From an uncultured Aeromonadales bacterium (GTDB taxonomy: Bacteria > Pseudomonadota > Gammaproteobacteria > Enterobacterales > Succinivibrionaceae): DNA of 14,903 nucleotides. This document shows positions 1 through 7,624 of this stretch, one piece after another. Each line of letters begins with the position of its first letter. Position 1 is the stretch's first letter. Made by a program: the position numbers and the translations under genes. The notes beneath the pieces are model-generated. The model saw nothing but the letters and a program-made list of their open reading frames with translations. It was not told the DNA's origin and did no database searches. Where the stretch lies: the NCBI GenBank assembly GCA_902796095.1, contig CADBNP010000324.1, positions 1-14,903 of the forward strand, written 5' to 3'.

Positions 1-140
1 GGAATGATTCAGACAATTCTGATCGCAGCATGAACCTGATAATCAGGATATGGAGCTGGTTTACTTCTCATAGCAGACCGCTTTGTATGAAAGGCCATTA
101 CCGCACGCTGAAGAACATATACGAAGTGCGGACAATATGA
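1..140 (+). CDS. Possible C-terminal end of an unrecognised gene entering from the left edge
   Basis: One plus-strand frame (codons starting at position 3) stays open from the window edge to a TGA at 138-140, about 45 codons, while another frame stops almost at once. The translated end includes the residues RPLCMKGHYRTLKNIYEVRTI spread over the last 21 codons, which I do not recognise as any family. The bidirectional hairpin terminator at 155-205 lies 14 bases after the stop, which fits a convergent gene ending here. The same stretch holds two small inverted repeats (35-47 and 101-131), so it could equally be non-coding. A run of 45 codons without a stop is weak evidence. Confidence 0.25.
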   Translation, partial: NDSDNSDRSMNLIIRIWSWFTSHSRPLCMKGHYRTLKNIYEVRTI

Positions 141-154
141 AGTCCTGGAAACAT

Positions 155-205
155 AAAAATCTCTGCATTACGCAGGAAAACAGTGTCTGCGGGGCAGAGA
201 TTTTT
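155..205. terminator. Bidirectional Rho-independent terminator
   Basis: A perfect 12-bp inverted repeat (AAAAATCTCTGC at 155-166 with its complement at 194-205) encloses a second 5-bp stem (CGCAG 171-175 with CTGCG 187-191). The arms end in A5 on the left and T5 on the right, so either strand would make a hairpin followed by a U tract. It lies 16 bases after the stop of the rhomboid-like gene and would end the minus-strand EAL-HDOD/hns/rhomboid operon, and possibly a plus-strand gene from the left. Confidence 0.8.
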
Positions 206-221
206 CAAGATTCAGATTTCT

Positions 222-830
222 TCAGAAAGCTTTGAATACACGCATCAGCACGGCAGCCGGAATTCCGAGTACGGCACCGGCAAGGTGAGCCCATACTGCA
301 ACATGACCGAGATTGTGATCAATGCTGATGGCGTGCATAAACTTTCCAAGTAATCCTGATGTGGATACGCCGTGTGTGATAAACGGAACGGAAATCAGGA
401 GCGATCCAAGAACCAGTATGGTGACACCGTAGGCGGCTTTTCTTTTCAGCCACAGGATCCCTGTCATGAAAAGCAAGGTGAATTCCGCTGCTGAAATACC
501 GTAGTATACGTGCACAGGTGCATCCGGATACATTCTGCTCATTACAAATATATTGATTAATGCATTCATCAGAATGAATATCAGTATATACCCTATGGCG
601 TACTTTCCTGTTCTGTATATGCTGTCAACTGGTGAAAGACAGTAGATGACAAGAAAAGCCACAGCATCCGTTACCAGGTGATATGTGTTCATGTGAACAA
701 AATCGCCGTAAAGGTATGTTGGCCAAAAATTAAGGCAGTGTTCCTGAGTGAGACTTATCGGATAAGGTGAAAAAATACCAATAAAGTGCGTTGTCAGAAT
801 CACTGCCAGCGATACCAGAATCAGTGTCAT
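222..830 (-). CDS. Rhomboid-family intramembrane serine protease (rhombosortase-like)
   Basis: A 202-residue polytopic membrane protein with about six hydrophobic segments. The features of the rhomboid fold are visible in order. Residues 44-51 (FVHMNTYH) resemble the His/Asn-rich TM2 motif. YYGISA at 109-114 places Ser113 as the candidate nucleophile, and WAHLAG at 180-185 places His182 as the catalytic-dyad His. Classical rhomboids carry GxSG; here the last Gly is Ala (GISA), so activity is likely but not certain. The small size without extra domains resembles rhombosortases, which process GlyGly-CTERM proteins, but no such substrate is seen in the window. It is the last gene of the operon, 8 bases after hns. 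The start has only a weak ribosome binding site, so translation may depend on coupling. The family call is fairly secure; the subfamily is inference. Confidence 0.72.
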   Translation of the reverse strand: MTLILVSLAVILTTHFIGIFSPYPISLTQEHCLNFWPTYLYGDFVHMNTYHLVTDAVAFLVIYCLSPVDSIYRTGKYAIGYILIFILMNALINIFVMSRMYPDAPVHVYYGISAAEFTLLFMTGILWLKRKAAYGVTILVLGSLLISVPFITHGVSTSGLLGKFMHAISIDHNLGHVAVWAHLAGAVLGIPAAVLMRVFKAF

Positions 831-838
831 TTTTATGT

Positions 839-1225
839 TTAGTCTCTGATCAGGTAATCATCCAGTGATTTGCCTTCATCCAGACCCTGCTGAATCGGAG
901 CTGGTGTCCTTCCCTGACCTGTCCAGAATTTTTCTACTCCGTCTTTCATATAACGGTACTTAGGAGGACGCTTCTCTCTTTTGGTAACTGTGATGAAGTC
1001 TGTATCTTCAGATACCAGATCTTCCGGAGATATTCCTTCACGACTCAGCTGTTCAAGAATTGATTTGATTTTTTTGTTTCTTGATTCAGACATCTTTTTC
1101 CTTTCTGAAATAACTGATGTCAGATTGTCAAGACACTCCTCAAGAACGCTGATTGGCTGTCTGTCACAGATTTCCTTGAGTTTATCAATGTCCAAAAGAT
1201 TTTTAATTGTAGATACGTTTGCCAT
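839..1225 (-). CDS. hns: H-NS family nucleoid-associated DNA-binding protein
   Basis: A 128-residue protein of normal H-NS length. The N-terminal ~65 residues are charged and helical, as expected for the coiled-coil oligomerisation region. A linker rich in Lys/Arg (about 81-92) follows. The C-terminal domain holds the diagnostic DNA-binding loop WTGQGRTP at 101-108 and ends in GKSLDDYLI (118-126), matching H-NS/StpA. H-NS proteins bind curved AT-rich DNA, silence horizontally acquired genes and often repress their own gene. The ATG lies 3 bases after the stop of the EAL-HDOD gene, and the only Shine-Dalgarno-like GAG sits at that gene's end, so the two are probably translationally coupled. 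H-NS is usually encoded alone, so this operon position is unusual. A paralogue elsewhere in the genome cannot be ruled out. Confidence 0.93.
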   Translation of the reverse strand: MANVSTIKNLLDIDKLKEICDRQPISVLEECLDNLTSVISERKKMSESRNKKIKSILEQLSREGISPEDLVSEDTDFITVTKREKRPPKYRYMKDGVEKFWTGQGRTPAPIQQGLDEGKSLDDYLIRD

Positions 1226-1228
1226 TAT

Positions 1229-2446
1229 TTACTCGCTTAATATTGTGTTAGCCCACTTTGTTGCTTCAAGATATGTATCAATAGCTTCCTGCTCATCGAT
1301 ACCCAGTTTCTGGACTCTTACTTTGACCCGGGGCCAGTTCATGGTCTCATAGTCAAGCACAAGCCCTATATAAAAAGCCAGTTCACCTTTTTTTTCAATT
1401 AATGCATGTTTGATGGATTCTCTTATCGGCATTGTACTTATTATTTCGCTGAAGGAACGATCCATCATGGCATCAAGGAGAGAAAAAAGTCCGCACATAA
1501 AGGCGTCCTGCTGATCGACCTTGTTCTTCCGTTTAATGGAAATCAATTCGCAGAATCTGGCTCTGACCAGGGACATCCTTGAAAGTTCAGAAGGTTTGTC
1601 TTCATTGATGCAGGTCGCATATACCAGCGATATGAATCTGCGCATGTTTTCCTTGCCCAGAAATACAACGGCATGCTTGAAGGATGTTATCGGATCACTT
1701 GTACCGTAGCGGACGTTATTGACATAGGAAAGAAGTTTATATGCAAGAGACTGATCCTGACTTAAAATCTTTTCTATTTTTTCATAGTCCATATCTTCCC
1801 TGATTGTTTCCGTCAGAAGCTGGGTAACAACAACCTGGTTGGCAGAAAGAGTCTTATGCTTTACAATCTCCGGTTTGCTGAAGAAATAACCCTGAAAAAG
1901 CCTGAATCCCATTTCCTTGGCCTTTTCAAATTCCTCTCTGGTTTCAATTTTTTCTGCCAGACATTTAATATGACTTATCTGATCTGCGTGAGAATCCAGA
2001 TAAGCACTGATTTCCTCATGACTGGACAGTCTCCAGTCGAACTTAATAATATCAACATAGGGAAGAAACCTGTCCCATGCCTGATCCATGGTAAAGTCGT
2101 CAAGGGCAATGGTAAAATTCCGTTCCTTGAGACTGATCACAGAGTTAAGGAGTGTCTCATTGGGGGATGCGTCTTCCAGTATTTCTATTACAACTTTGCT
2201 GGGTGGCAGCGAATCAATCAGTCCCTCCACAATCAGAGAGTAGGGGAAGTTTACAAAACTGATCTTGTCCCCCACAAGAGACTCTATCGGCTGACTGAGA
2301 AACTGCTCTTCAAGAAGAGTCATTGTTGCCTTTTCAGAGGAAATGTTCGGAAATGCATTCGTCAGCCCCTGTCTGAAAAGCAGTTCGTATGCATAAGTGC
2401 GCATCTTTGCATCAAGTATGGGCTGCTTAGCTACAAATGAATACAT
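1229..2446 (-). CDS. EAL-HDOD (YuxH-type) signalling protein, probably degenerate phosphodiesterase
   Basis: A 405-residue two-domain protein. Residues ~1-200 form an EAL domain: YELLFR at 20-25 replaces the EAL signature, followed by VNFPYS (65-70), IEILED (87-92), LDDF (115-118), IIKFD (133-137), AEKIET (164-169) and FQGYFFSKP (184-192). Several metal-ligand positions (E21, N66, D116, D117, K135, E165) look retained, but the loop normally DDFGTG reads DDFTMD and the signature Ala is lost, so c-di-GMP hydrolysis is doubtful. Residues ~205-400 are an HDOD domain (ILSQDQSLAYKLL, then FLGKENMRR), a protein-interaction module. The combination matches the YuxH family, whose members (for example Vibrio CdgJ) affect motility and signalling. 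The start is supported by a strong GGGGGA ribosome binding site. It is the first gene of the operon with hns and the rhomboid gene. Confidence 0.88.
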   Translation of the reverse strand: MYSFVAKQPILDAKMRTYAYELLFRQGLTNAFPNISSEKATMTLLEEQFLSQPIESLVGDKISFVNFPYSLIVEGLIDSLPPSKVVIEILEDASPNETLLNSVISLKERNFTIALDDFTMDQAWDRFLPYVDIIKFDWRLSSHEEISAYLDSHADQISHIKCLAEKIETREEFEKAKEMGFRLFQGYFFSKPEIVKHKTLSANQVVVTQLLTETIREDMDYEKIEKILSQDQSLAYKLLSYVNNVRYGTSDPITSFKHAVVFLGKENMRRFISLVYATCINEDKPSELSRMSLVRARFCELISIKRKNKVDQQDAFMCGLFSLLDAMMDRSFSEIISTMPIRESIKHALIEKKGELAFYIGLVLDYETMNWPRVKVRVQKLGIDEQEAIDTYLEATKWANTILSE

Positions 2447-3053
2447 AAATCCCCCGACGTTGTGATTGTTATAATAGCAAAAGTTTTAATTAAAAAAAAT
2501 AATAAATTTTGTAATATGTGATATTTTTCTATTTTTTTAATGAATTTATCTGAACATAATTCCGCTATTTATTTAAAAATTTAGATAAACTAAAGAAATA
2601 AATTTTGATATCCTACATTGTAAATTCTGAAAAAAATGGTCGCAGCAAAAATACAGATTGCCACTGATATAGTTTTGAAACGGTATGGATTATGTATTTT
2701 TTGTTTCTTTATATCAGTTAAAGTTATTTCTGCAAGTGAATATATTTTAATTCTCTAATTATATTTTTTTTGCTGTTGTTTACGACAGAATTTTTAAAAA
2801 AGTAAATAATTTATTAAAAACGATCGGATCTGATGACAATGTATTAAAAAGCAATAGTTATGAGAGAAAAATGCGGACGACAATTGTCCTGTTATTCTGT
2901 CAGATGCATCGAAGAGCCTGTTTTAAATTTCGGATTCAAAAACTGATGCCTGCGGAGAATAATCAGCATTCGTTTATCATGACCAGGCACTGGCGCCAGT
3001 CTTCACGCTGTCAGGCACGGGATTGGCAGAACCGCTGCTGATCAGAAATATGT
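2447..3053. other. Long intergenic region: extreme AT block next to a ~50% GC block
   Basis: No convincing gene lies between the EAL-HDOD start and the batD terminator. By hand count 2461-2820 has 71 G/C in 360 bases, about 20% GC, with many A and T tracts. From 2821 GC rises, reaching about 50% in 2941-3060. The GC-richer part has a perfect 10-bp palindrome GACAATTGTC (2879-2888), a perfect 12-bp palindrome ACTGGCGCCAGT (2989-3000) and an 8-bp inverted repeat (3036-3043 with 3062-3069). The AT block is what H-NS prefers to bind and lies directly upstream of the operon that encodes H-NS. Confidence 0.6.
2471..2476 (-). promoter_or_regulatory. Possible -10 element of the EAL-HDOD/hns operon promoter
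   Basis: On the minus strand TATTAT lies about 25 bases upstream of the EAL-HDOD start codon, inside very AT-rich DNA. No convincing -35 hexamer is seen at the right distance, and the T-rich sequence offers other candidates. This is a guess about the location, not a defined promoter. Confidence 0.3.
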
Positions 3054-3081
3054 AAAAGGCAGATCAGCAAAGCACTGCCTT
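3054..3081 (-). terminator. Rho-independent terminator after batD
   Basis: Read on the minus strand, a 7-bp stem AAGGCAG/CTGCCTT with a 12-base loop is followed by TTTT. It starts at the batD stop codon, so it would end the moxR-batD operon. The U tract is short. A competing 8-bp inverted repeat (3036-3069) overlaps one arm. Confidence 0.6.
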
Positions 3082-4730
3082 CATCTCAGATCTTTGTTCT
3101 GCTGTGGTTTGGAGTGGCAGAATTTTTTTAACCTTTTCTTAAATTCAGTACCGTCATAATTCAGATCCACAAATGATTTTTCGTGATCCCATCTCTTTTG
3201 AGCTATATCATCGAGATACGGCTTGAATTCGGTGTAGTTAGGAAATTTTTCAAAGCAGGTGACATTCGAACCGAAATATATCTGACCGAATTCAATCAGC
3301 TGAGCATAAGCTGTTCTCACATCTTTTGTATCGAAGTTTTTGATCAGATTCCTGCATGCTGCTCTTTTTGTGTTCCATCTGGTAAGACGTTCAAAGGTTA
3401 TTATGTTTTCCAGATAGAGAAGATAGATAATGCAGATTACAATCAGTACGATAATCACCCCCATCACGATCAGCAGTATCACCTTTGTAATATTGCTGTT
3501 GGAAAAATCATAGTTACTCTCGCCGTCGTCCATAATTTCATAGGATGGCGAGGTAAGAGTAAATGTGCTTAATTTTGTTCCTTCGTCATATGTACGGAAT
3601 ACCCAGTTGATTTCCTCCGGTGCAAAAATAAGTTTCATCGGTCTCAGTGGAACAAAAACCTGTGTAAATGTTCTGCTGGATGTCAGTACTCCGGTTTCAG
3701 GATCATAATGCTCGGATATTTTTTCCCTGTCTGTATAGGCCTTGTACTGAGGTGTTCCTTCAATGATCCGCGGAGGCAGATCCTGTGCAGATATTCCTGT
3801 ACCGGTAAATGTTATTTCGTGGATTATCGGTGTGTTTACAGGAAGCTCGCTGTTCTTTTCCGGCTGCCAGCTCTCAATGATTTTGAAATCCTCGGCTACA
3901 ACCACATTGTTTTTGCCATTTATCGCATTAACTGTTTTTATTGTTAACGGTTTTTCCTGGTATACAAAACGGATCCTTTTTCCGTTTCCACGATCTCCCT
4001 TGCTGGGATCATGTATTTTAATTGTCTTTTCACTGTTGTTGTTTGTAATGACAGTATTACCGTTGCCTTCCTCGGTGTATGAGCCGTTTGCCACAGCCGG
4101 AATTATTACATGTGTTCCCGGGGTTTTAAAGGAAACCGCGTAAACGAATGTTTCTACAGTACGGGAGCGACCCATGGTTGTCCGCTCATTTTTAGATTCG
4201 TGAAGCAGATGGATATGACCGTCCTGATCTACGGACGGAGGAATGATGCGTGAGGCAAACTCCACATTGTGAGGTTTGGTAACTGTTGTTTTTACAATTA
4301 TTGTTTCATTTGTGTAGGGATCCGGATTGGATATTTCCGTTACTATCAGATTGTTGAGAGCAGGGCGGGGTTCGCGGCCCTGTTTTTTTCTGACGGAAAT
4401 GTTTAGGGGCTCCGATACATTGTCTTTTATAAGAAGACTTGGAATGACCAGCGGACCACTGTTGTGGGTTACCAGCGGAATTCCCCATTTTGTAGTGTTT
4501 TCGTAATCATGGTATTTGTGCATGATTTCGCCAACAGTAAAACTGTCTGTAAGGGGTCTTACATCAAGATCCCATTTATCAAATCTGCCGGCAGCTGTTA
4601 CAACCAGAAGAAAACTTGTATCCTCATAAAGTCTTTCATCCTGTACATTTACCTGGATCAGCTTTTCGCACCAGGCCGTACTGCAGGATATTATCAGTAA
4701 TAGAAACGAGAATATGAACTTTTTTACCAT
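3081..4730 (-). CDS. batD: BatD-like periplasmic/membrane protein of the Bat aerotolerance operon
   Basis: A 549-residue protein. An N-terminal signal peptide (residues ~1-21, hydrophobic core FIFSFLLLII) leads into a long beta-rich periplasmic region, a single transmembrane segment at ~414-440 and a cytoplasmic tail of about 110 basic residues. Sequence features typical of BatD are PSLLIKDNVSEPLNISV (97-113) and GTGISAQDLPPRI (310-322). BatD belongs with BatA/BatB, the MoxR ATPase and the DUF58 protein in a module first linked to aerotolerance in Bacteroides; its biochemical role is not settled. The ATG overlaps the end of the batB-batC gene by 7 bases, with only a weak ribosome binding site, so it is probably translated by coupling. 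It is the last gene of the operon and is followed directly by a terminator. Confidence 0.85.
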   Translation of the reverse strand: MVKKFIFSFLLLIISCSTAWCEKLIQVNVQDERLYEDTSFLLVVTAAGRFDKWDLDVRPLTDSFTVGEIMHKYHDYENTTKWGIPLVTHNSGPLVIPSLLIKDNVSEPLNISVRKKQGREPRPALNNLIVTEISNPDPYTNETIIVKTTVTKPHNVEFASRIIPPSVDQDGHIHLLHESKNERTTMGRSRTVETFVYAVSFKTPGTHVIIPAVANGSYTEEGNGNTVITNNNSEKTIKIHDPSKGDRGNGKRIRFVYQEKPLTIKTVNAINGKNNVVVAEDFKIIESWQPEKNSELPVNTPIIHEITFTGTGISAQDLPPRIIEGTPQYKAYTDREKISEHYDPETGVLTSSRTFTQVFVPLRPMKLIFAPEEINWVFRTYDEGTKLSTFTLTSPSYEIMDDGESNYDFSNSNITKVILLIVMGVIIVLIVICIIYLLYLENIITFERLTRWNTKRAACRNLIKNFDTKDVRTAYAQLIEFGQIYFGSNVTCFEKFPNYTEFKPYLDDIAQKRWDHEKSFVDLNYDGTEFKKRLKKFCHSKPQQNKDLR

Positions 4731-6241
4731 TGCTGTGCCGGTCCGGTTTTGTGATCGCTTCTGCGCTGAAGATTAATCAGACGGTTGCGAATAAGATTTT
4801 CTGGATTAATGACAGGGCAGCCTCTGTCCTTGCTGCAGTCGTTGTCATCTGCTCTGTCTGTCCTGACTACGTCTACAGTTTCGTTAATCGCATGTTTTTT
4901 TGCGATTTCCTGCATCTGCAGTTTTTTCAGCAGTTCCAGATTGTAGCGAGCATCAAAGTTGTGTTCGTTTTTTGTTTCTAGCACCTGCTGGTAGAGAAGA
5001 ATGGCTGTTTCTATTTCACCGTTCATTGCATATGCGTTTGCCAGATTGTAGGTTCTCAGAATATTATCCGAGTTTTTGGAAGCTGATTCGTATGCTTCTA
5101 TGGCCTTTGAATATTCACCGGCCTTGTAATATGCATTGCCCTTCCATATTTTATCGTTGAACTCTTCAGCTGCCTTGTCGTACTGTGCACTGTTAAACAG
5201 TTCGATTCCCTCCATATCTCCGGCATATGTTTCCGGGGAGTAGAACAGTGATGAAGACAGAATAAACGTTACAAGCAGAGAGAATATGAATCCCTGCCTG
5301 AATACCAGAACCAGCAGCAGAAGAGGAAGCGCCATCCAGTAGCCCAGATCGCATTCGTGGTACACATCCCTGATTTCAACATTGTGGCGTGCCGCCGAAA
5401 CTCTGAAAATGTCGCTGAGTTCGTTTTCATTTTTCGAACTGTAGATCTTGATCTTTGCATTTTTTACAAGCGTTTCTACATTTTTGAGATCAGATCTGGC
5501 AACAACTATCTCTCCGTTGTTGTCTTTCAGCAGTGAGCCGTTGCCGAGCTTAAGGGCAGAGCCTTCATTTGTTCCGATGACATAAATGTAGAAGTTGTCA
5601 TCAGACTGGTTGACGTATTCAGCCAGCTTGAGAGCTTCGCTTTCCTGACTGATGCCGTCCGTGATTACAAGAATGTTTCCCTGAACGTTCATTTCCTTCG
5701 GTATTTCTGATGCATGCTGTACCGCCCGCATTAAATCTGTGCCCTGCATCGGCATAACCGACGGATCCAGCTGTCTTATGTAGGTTTTCAGCGTGTTGAA
5801 ATCATTTGTCGGAGGTACCAGAGTATAGGCGTTGCCGGCAAACACGACAAGGGCAATCTTTTTGGTAGGTGTAGCCCTGTTAAGAAGCTGATTCAGGGAG
5901 TAGCGCATCTGCATATAGCGGTTCGGTCTGATGTCGTCCGCCAGCATGGAATTGGAGAGATCCATGACCCAGACCCACAGTTCCTCGTTTTGAAACAGAG
6001 GTTTGTCCTCATCAACTACTGTCGGTCCAGACAGTGCAAGAACACCAAGGATCCAGGGCAGTGTGAAAAGCTTGAAATTACGCCGTATCTTTCTGGTATT
6101 TTCAAGATTAAAGAAATTGTATATCTCCTTTGTCATCATCTGCTGGGAGGAGTTGACCTTTCTGAACCTGATGAGGTAGAAAAGTACAGGAACCACCAGA
6201 AGTATGAGAAGCCACGGTCTGGCTATGTAGAAACTACTCAT
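4724..6241 (-). CDS. batB: BatB-BatC fusion: VWA-domain membrane protein with C-terminal TPR repeats
   Basis: A 505-residue protein. Two N-terminal membrane segments (~9-25 and ~58-76) flank a Lys/Arg-rich loop, so by the positive-inside rule the following von Willebrand A domain (~85-285) faces the periplasm. Its metal site is complete: DLSNS at 94-98, T168 and D195 (ITDG). Two more membrane segments (~301-335) lead to a second periplasmic part with TPR-like repeats (~343-440, e.g. AYYKAGEYSKAIEAYESA region) and a charged tail with two cysteines. In Bacteroides BatB and BatC are separate; here they are one polypeptide, as in many Proteobacteria. The ATG overlaps the end of batA by 8 bases and has a near-perfect AAGGAGG ribosome binding site. 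The VWA and TPR parts probably recruit partner or client proteins at the membrane. Confidence 0.9.
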   Translation of the reverse strand: MSSFYIARPWLLILLVVPVLFYLIRFRKVNSSQQMMTKEIYNFFNLENTRKIRRNFKLFTLPWILGVLALSGPTVVDEDKPLFQNEELWVWVMDLSNSMLADDIRPNRYMQMRYSLNQLLNRATPTKKIALVVFAGNAYTLVPPTNDFNTLKTYIRQLDPSVMPMQGTDLMRAVQHASEIPKEMNVQGNILVITDGISQESEALKLAEYVNQSDDNFYIYVIGTNEGSALKLGNGSLLKDNNGEIVVARSDLKNVETLVKNAKIKIYSSKNENELSDIFRVSAARHNVEIRDVYHECDLGYWMALPLLLLVLVFRQGFIFSLLVTFILSSSLFYSPETYAGDMEGIELFNSAQYDKAAEEFNDKIWKGNAYYKAGEYSKAIEAYESASKNSDNILRTYNLANAYAMNGEIETAILLYQQVLETKNEHNFDARYNLELLKKLQMQEIAKKHAINETVDVVRTDRADDNDCSKDRGCPVINPENLIRNRLINLQRRSDHKTGPAQQW

Positions 6242-7169
6242 AGTGCCTCCTTACAAGATATGCGGCAATGAAGGAAAGCAGCAGGGACATGAGCAGCGGT
6301 ATGTAGTACAGTTCATAGACATGCTGGAAATATTTTTCTGTTGTAATTTTGGGTTCACTGGCGTTGATATTGTCGTAAATCTGGGAAAGTGATTCCGGAT
6401 CCTGTGCTCTGAAGAATTTACCGCCGGTTTCTTCTGCAATTTTGCGCAGTGACTCCAGATCAATCTGCCTGGTGGCATTATTGTTCATGGCACCGTATCC
6501 GATGGTGTAAACCTTCATTTCCGTGTTAAGAGCGTACGTGATTGCATCGTCAACAGAAATTTTTGCGGATGTATCCCTGCCGTCGGTGAGCAGTATCAGG
6601 ATCCTGTTGGAGTTTTGAGTCTGGGACATCGTCTGGCCGGCCAGAATAATGGCATCACCGATAGACGTAAGGTTCCCGGCAAGATTGGTCTCCAGTTCAT
6701 CTACAAAACTGTTGTAGAGTCTGTGATCACCGGTGAGCGGTGACATGATGAATGCCTTTTCTGCAAATACCTCAAGACCGAAATTGTCCTGAGGTCTGCT
6801 GTTTACGAATTTTCTTAGCTCCTGTTTCAGAACTGAAAGTCTTGATACGTAGGTCTTGCCTATGAACATATCCTGCATATCCATGGACGGTGAAACGTCC
6901 ACAGCCATCATGATATTGTAGTTTTCTTTCTGAACCAGAATCGGATCAGTTATGTAGACGGGTCTTGCAGCTGCCACTGTGAGACATATGTAACTCAGAA
7001 CACTGATGATCACAAGGATCAGCGAAATCTTGGGACTTCTGTTCTTGACAATGGGAATGGACGGCAGTCTGATTGGTTTGCGGTTCGGCTCCCTGAGCGG
7101 CCAGAAATAATAGACCAGGTAAGGGAGTATAAGGATAATAAGCACAAGGGGGTATTTTATCTGGATCAT
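6234..7169 (-). CDS. batA: BatA: VWA-domain inner-membrane protein
   Basis: A 311-residue protein from the chosen start. Membrane segments lie at ~7-24 and ~48-66, with a basic loop between them that should be cytoplasmic, then a von Willebrand A domain (~85-275) facing the periplasm, and a last membrane segment at ~288-306 ending in VRRHYE. The metal-binding site is complete: DVSPS at 91-95, T168 and D196 (LLTDG). The ATG at 7169 overlaps the stop of the preceding DUF4381 gene as ATGA and has a GGAG ribosome binding site 8 bases upstream. A longer frame starting from TTG at 7181 would bury that site and is not preferred. It works with BatB as one of two VWA partners of the MoxR ATPase module; the actual clients are unknown. 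Confidence 0.92.
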   Translation of the reverse strand: MIQIKYPLVLIILILPYLVYYFWPLREPNRKPIRLPSIPIVKNRSPKISLILVIISVLSYICLTVAAARPVYITDPILVQKENYNIMMAVDVSPSMDMQDMFIGKTYVSRLSVLKQELRKFVNSRPQDNFGLEVFAEKAFIMSPLTGDHRLYNSFVDELETNLAGNLTSIGDAIILAGQTMSQTQNSNRILILLTDGRDTSAKISVDDAITYALNTEMKVYTIGYGAMNNNATRQIDLESLRKIAEETGGKFFRAQDPESLSQIYDNINASEPKITTEKYFQHVYELYYIPLLMSLLLSFIAAYLVRRHYE

Positions 7170-7618
7170 GCAAATCTCCAAAGGTTAGAGCAGAGCCATA
7201 AAACCCCGTGGCGGTACAATTTTCGTTTTTCCTGCCTTGTCAGAATGTGTCCGCCGTAAAGCAAAGCGTCCCAGTCCTCCACAATTTTTGAAAAATGGCA
7301 GATCCCGGTACTGTCAAGAAAATCAGTCCATTTTTTCCCGGACAGTGAAGCATACCTTTCCTTTGGAAAATACCTTCCGCAGGATTCCTTCAGAAGGCTG
7401 TTCATGTCTCCAACAAAAGAAGAGGATCTGAAGAAAATTCTGGTCAGACGGAAAAGATCCCTGATGACGGGAACTACTCTTGCGAGCAGAAGGAACAGAA
7501 CAACCAGGACAGTCAGTACAACCAGAATATAAGTGACATACAGACCCATGTTCGTCGGTTCGGCACCGAGATGGATGTCCTTTAGTCCCAGGTTACTTAT
7601 TTCTTCGACTTTATACAT
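7166..7618 (-). CDS. DUF4381 family membrane protein
   Basis: A 150-residue protein. The N-terminal stretch GLKDIHLGAEP (11-21) matches the LxDIHLP-type start of DUF4381 proteins. One transmembrane segment (~26-48) is followed by a basic cytoplasmic region with NSLLKE, the conserved LNxLLK-like motif. DUF4381 genes sit between the DUF58 gene and batA in many proteobacterial Bat operons, which is what is seen here. The function is not known; a small membrane adaptor between the cytoplasmic MoxR/DUF58 proteins and the VWA proteins is inference. It starts 6 bases after the DUF58 stop with a poor ribosome binding site, and its TGA stop is shared with the batA start as ATGA. Confidence 0.8.
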   Translation of the reverse strand: MYKVEEISNLGLKDIHLGAEPTNMGLYVTYILVVLTVLVVLFLLLARVVPVIRDLFRLTRIFFRSSSFVGDMNSLLKESCGRYFPKERYASLSGKKWTDFLDSTGICHFSKIVEDWDALLYGGHILTRQEKRKLYRHGVLWLCSNLWRFA

Positions 7619-7624
7619 ACTTTT

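Noticed and set aside
2871..3041. Plus-strand open frame of 56 codons (ATG at 2871) with a GAGAG-like site upstream
   Set aside because: Composition is unlike the neighbouring proteins (many Arg, Cys, His, Trp), it has no recognisable motif and it lies in the structured intergenic stretch.
7170..7181. Upstream TTG start for batA
   Set aside because: The ATG at 7169 has a GGAG site and an ATGA junction with the previous gene; the TTG start would place that site inside the gene.
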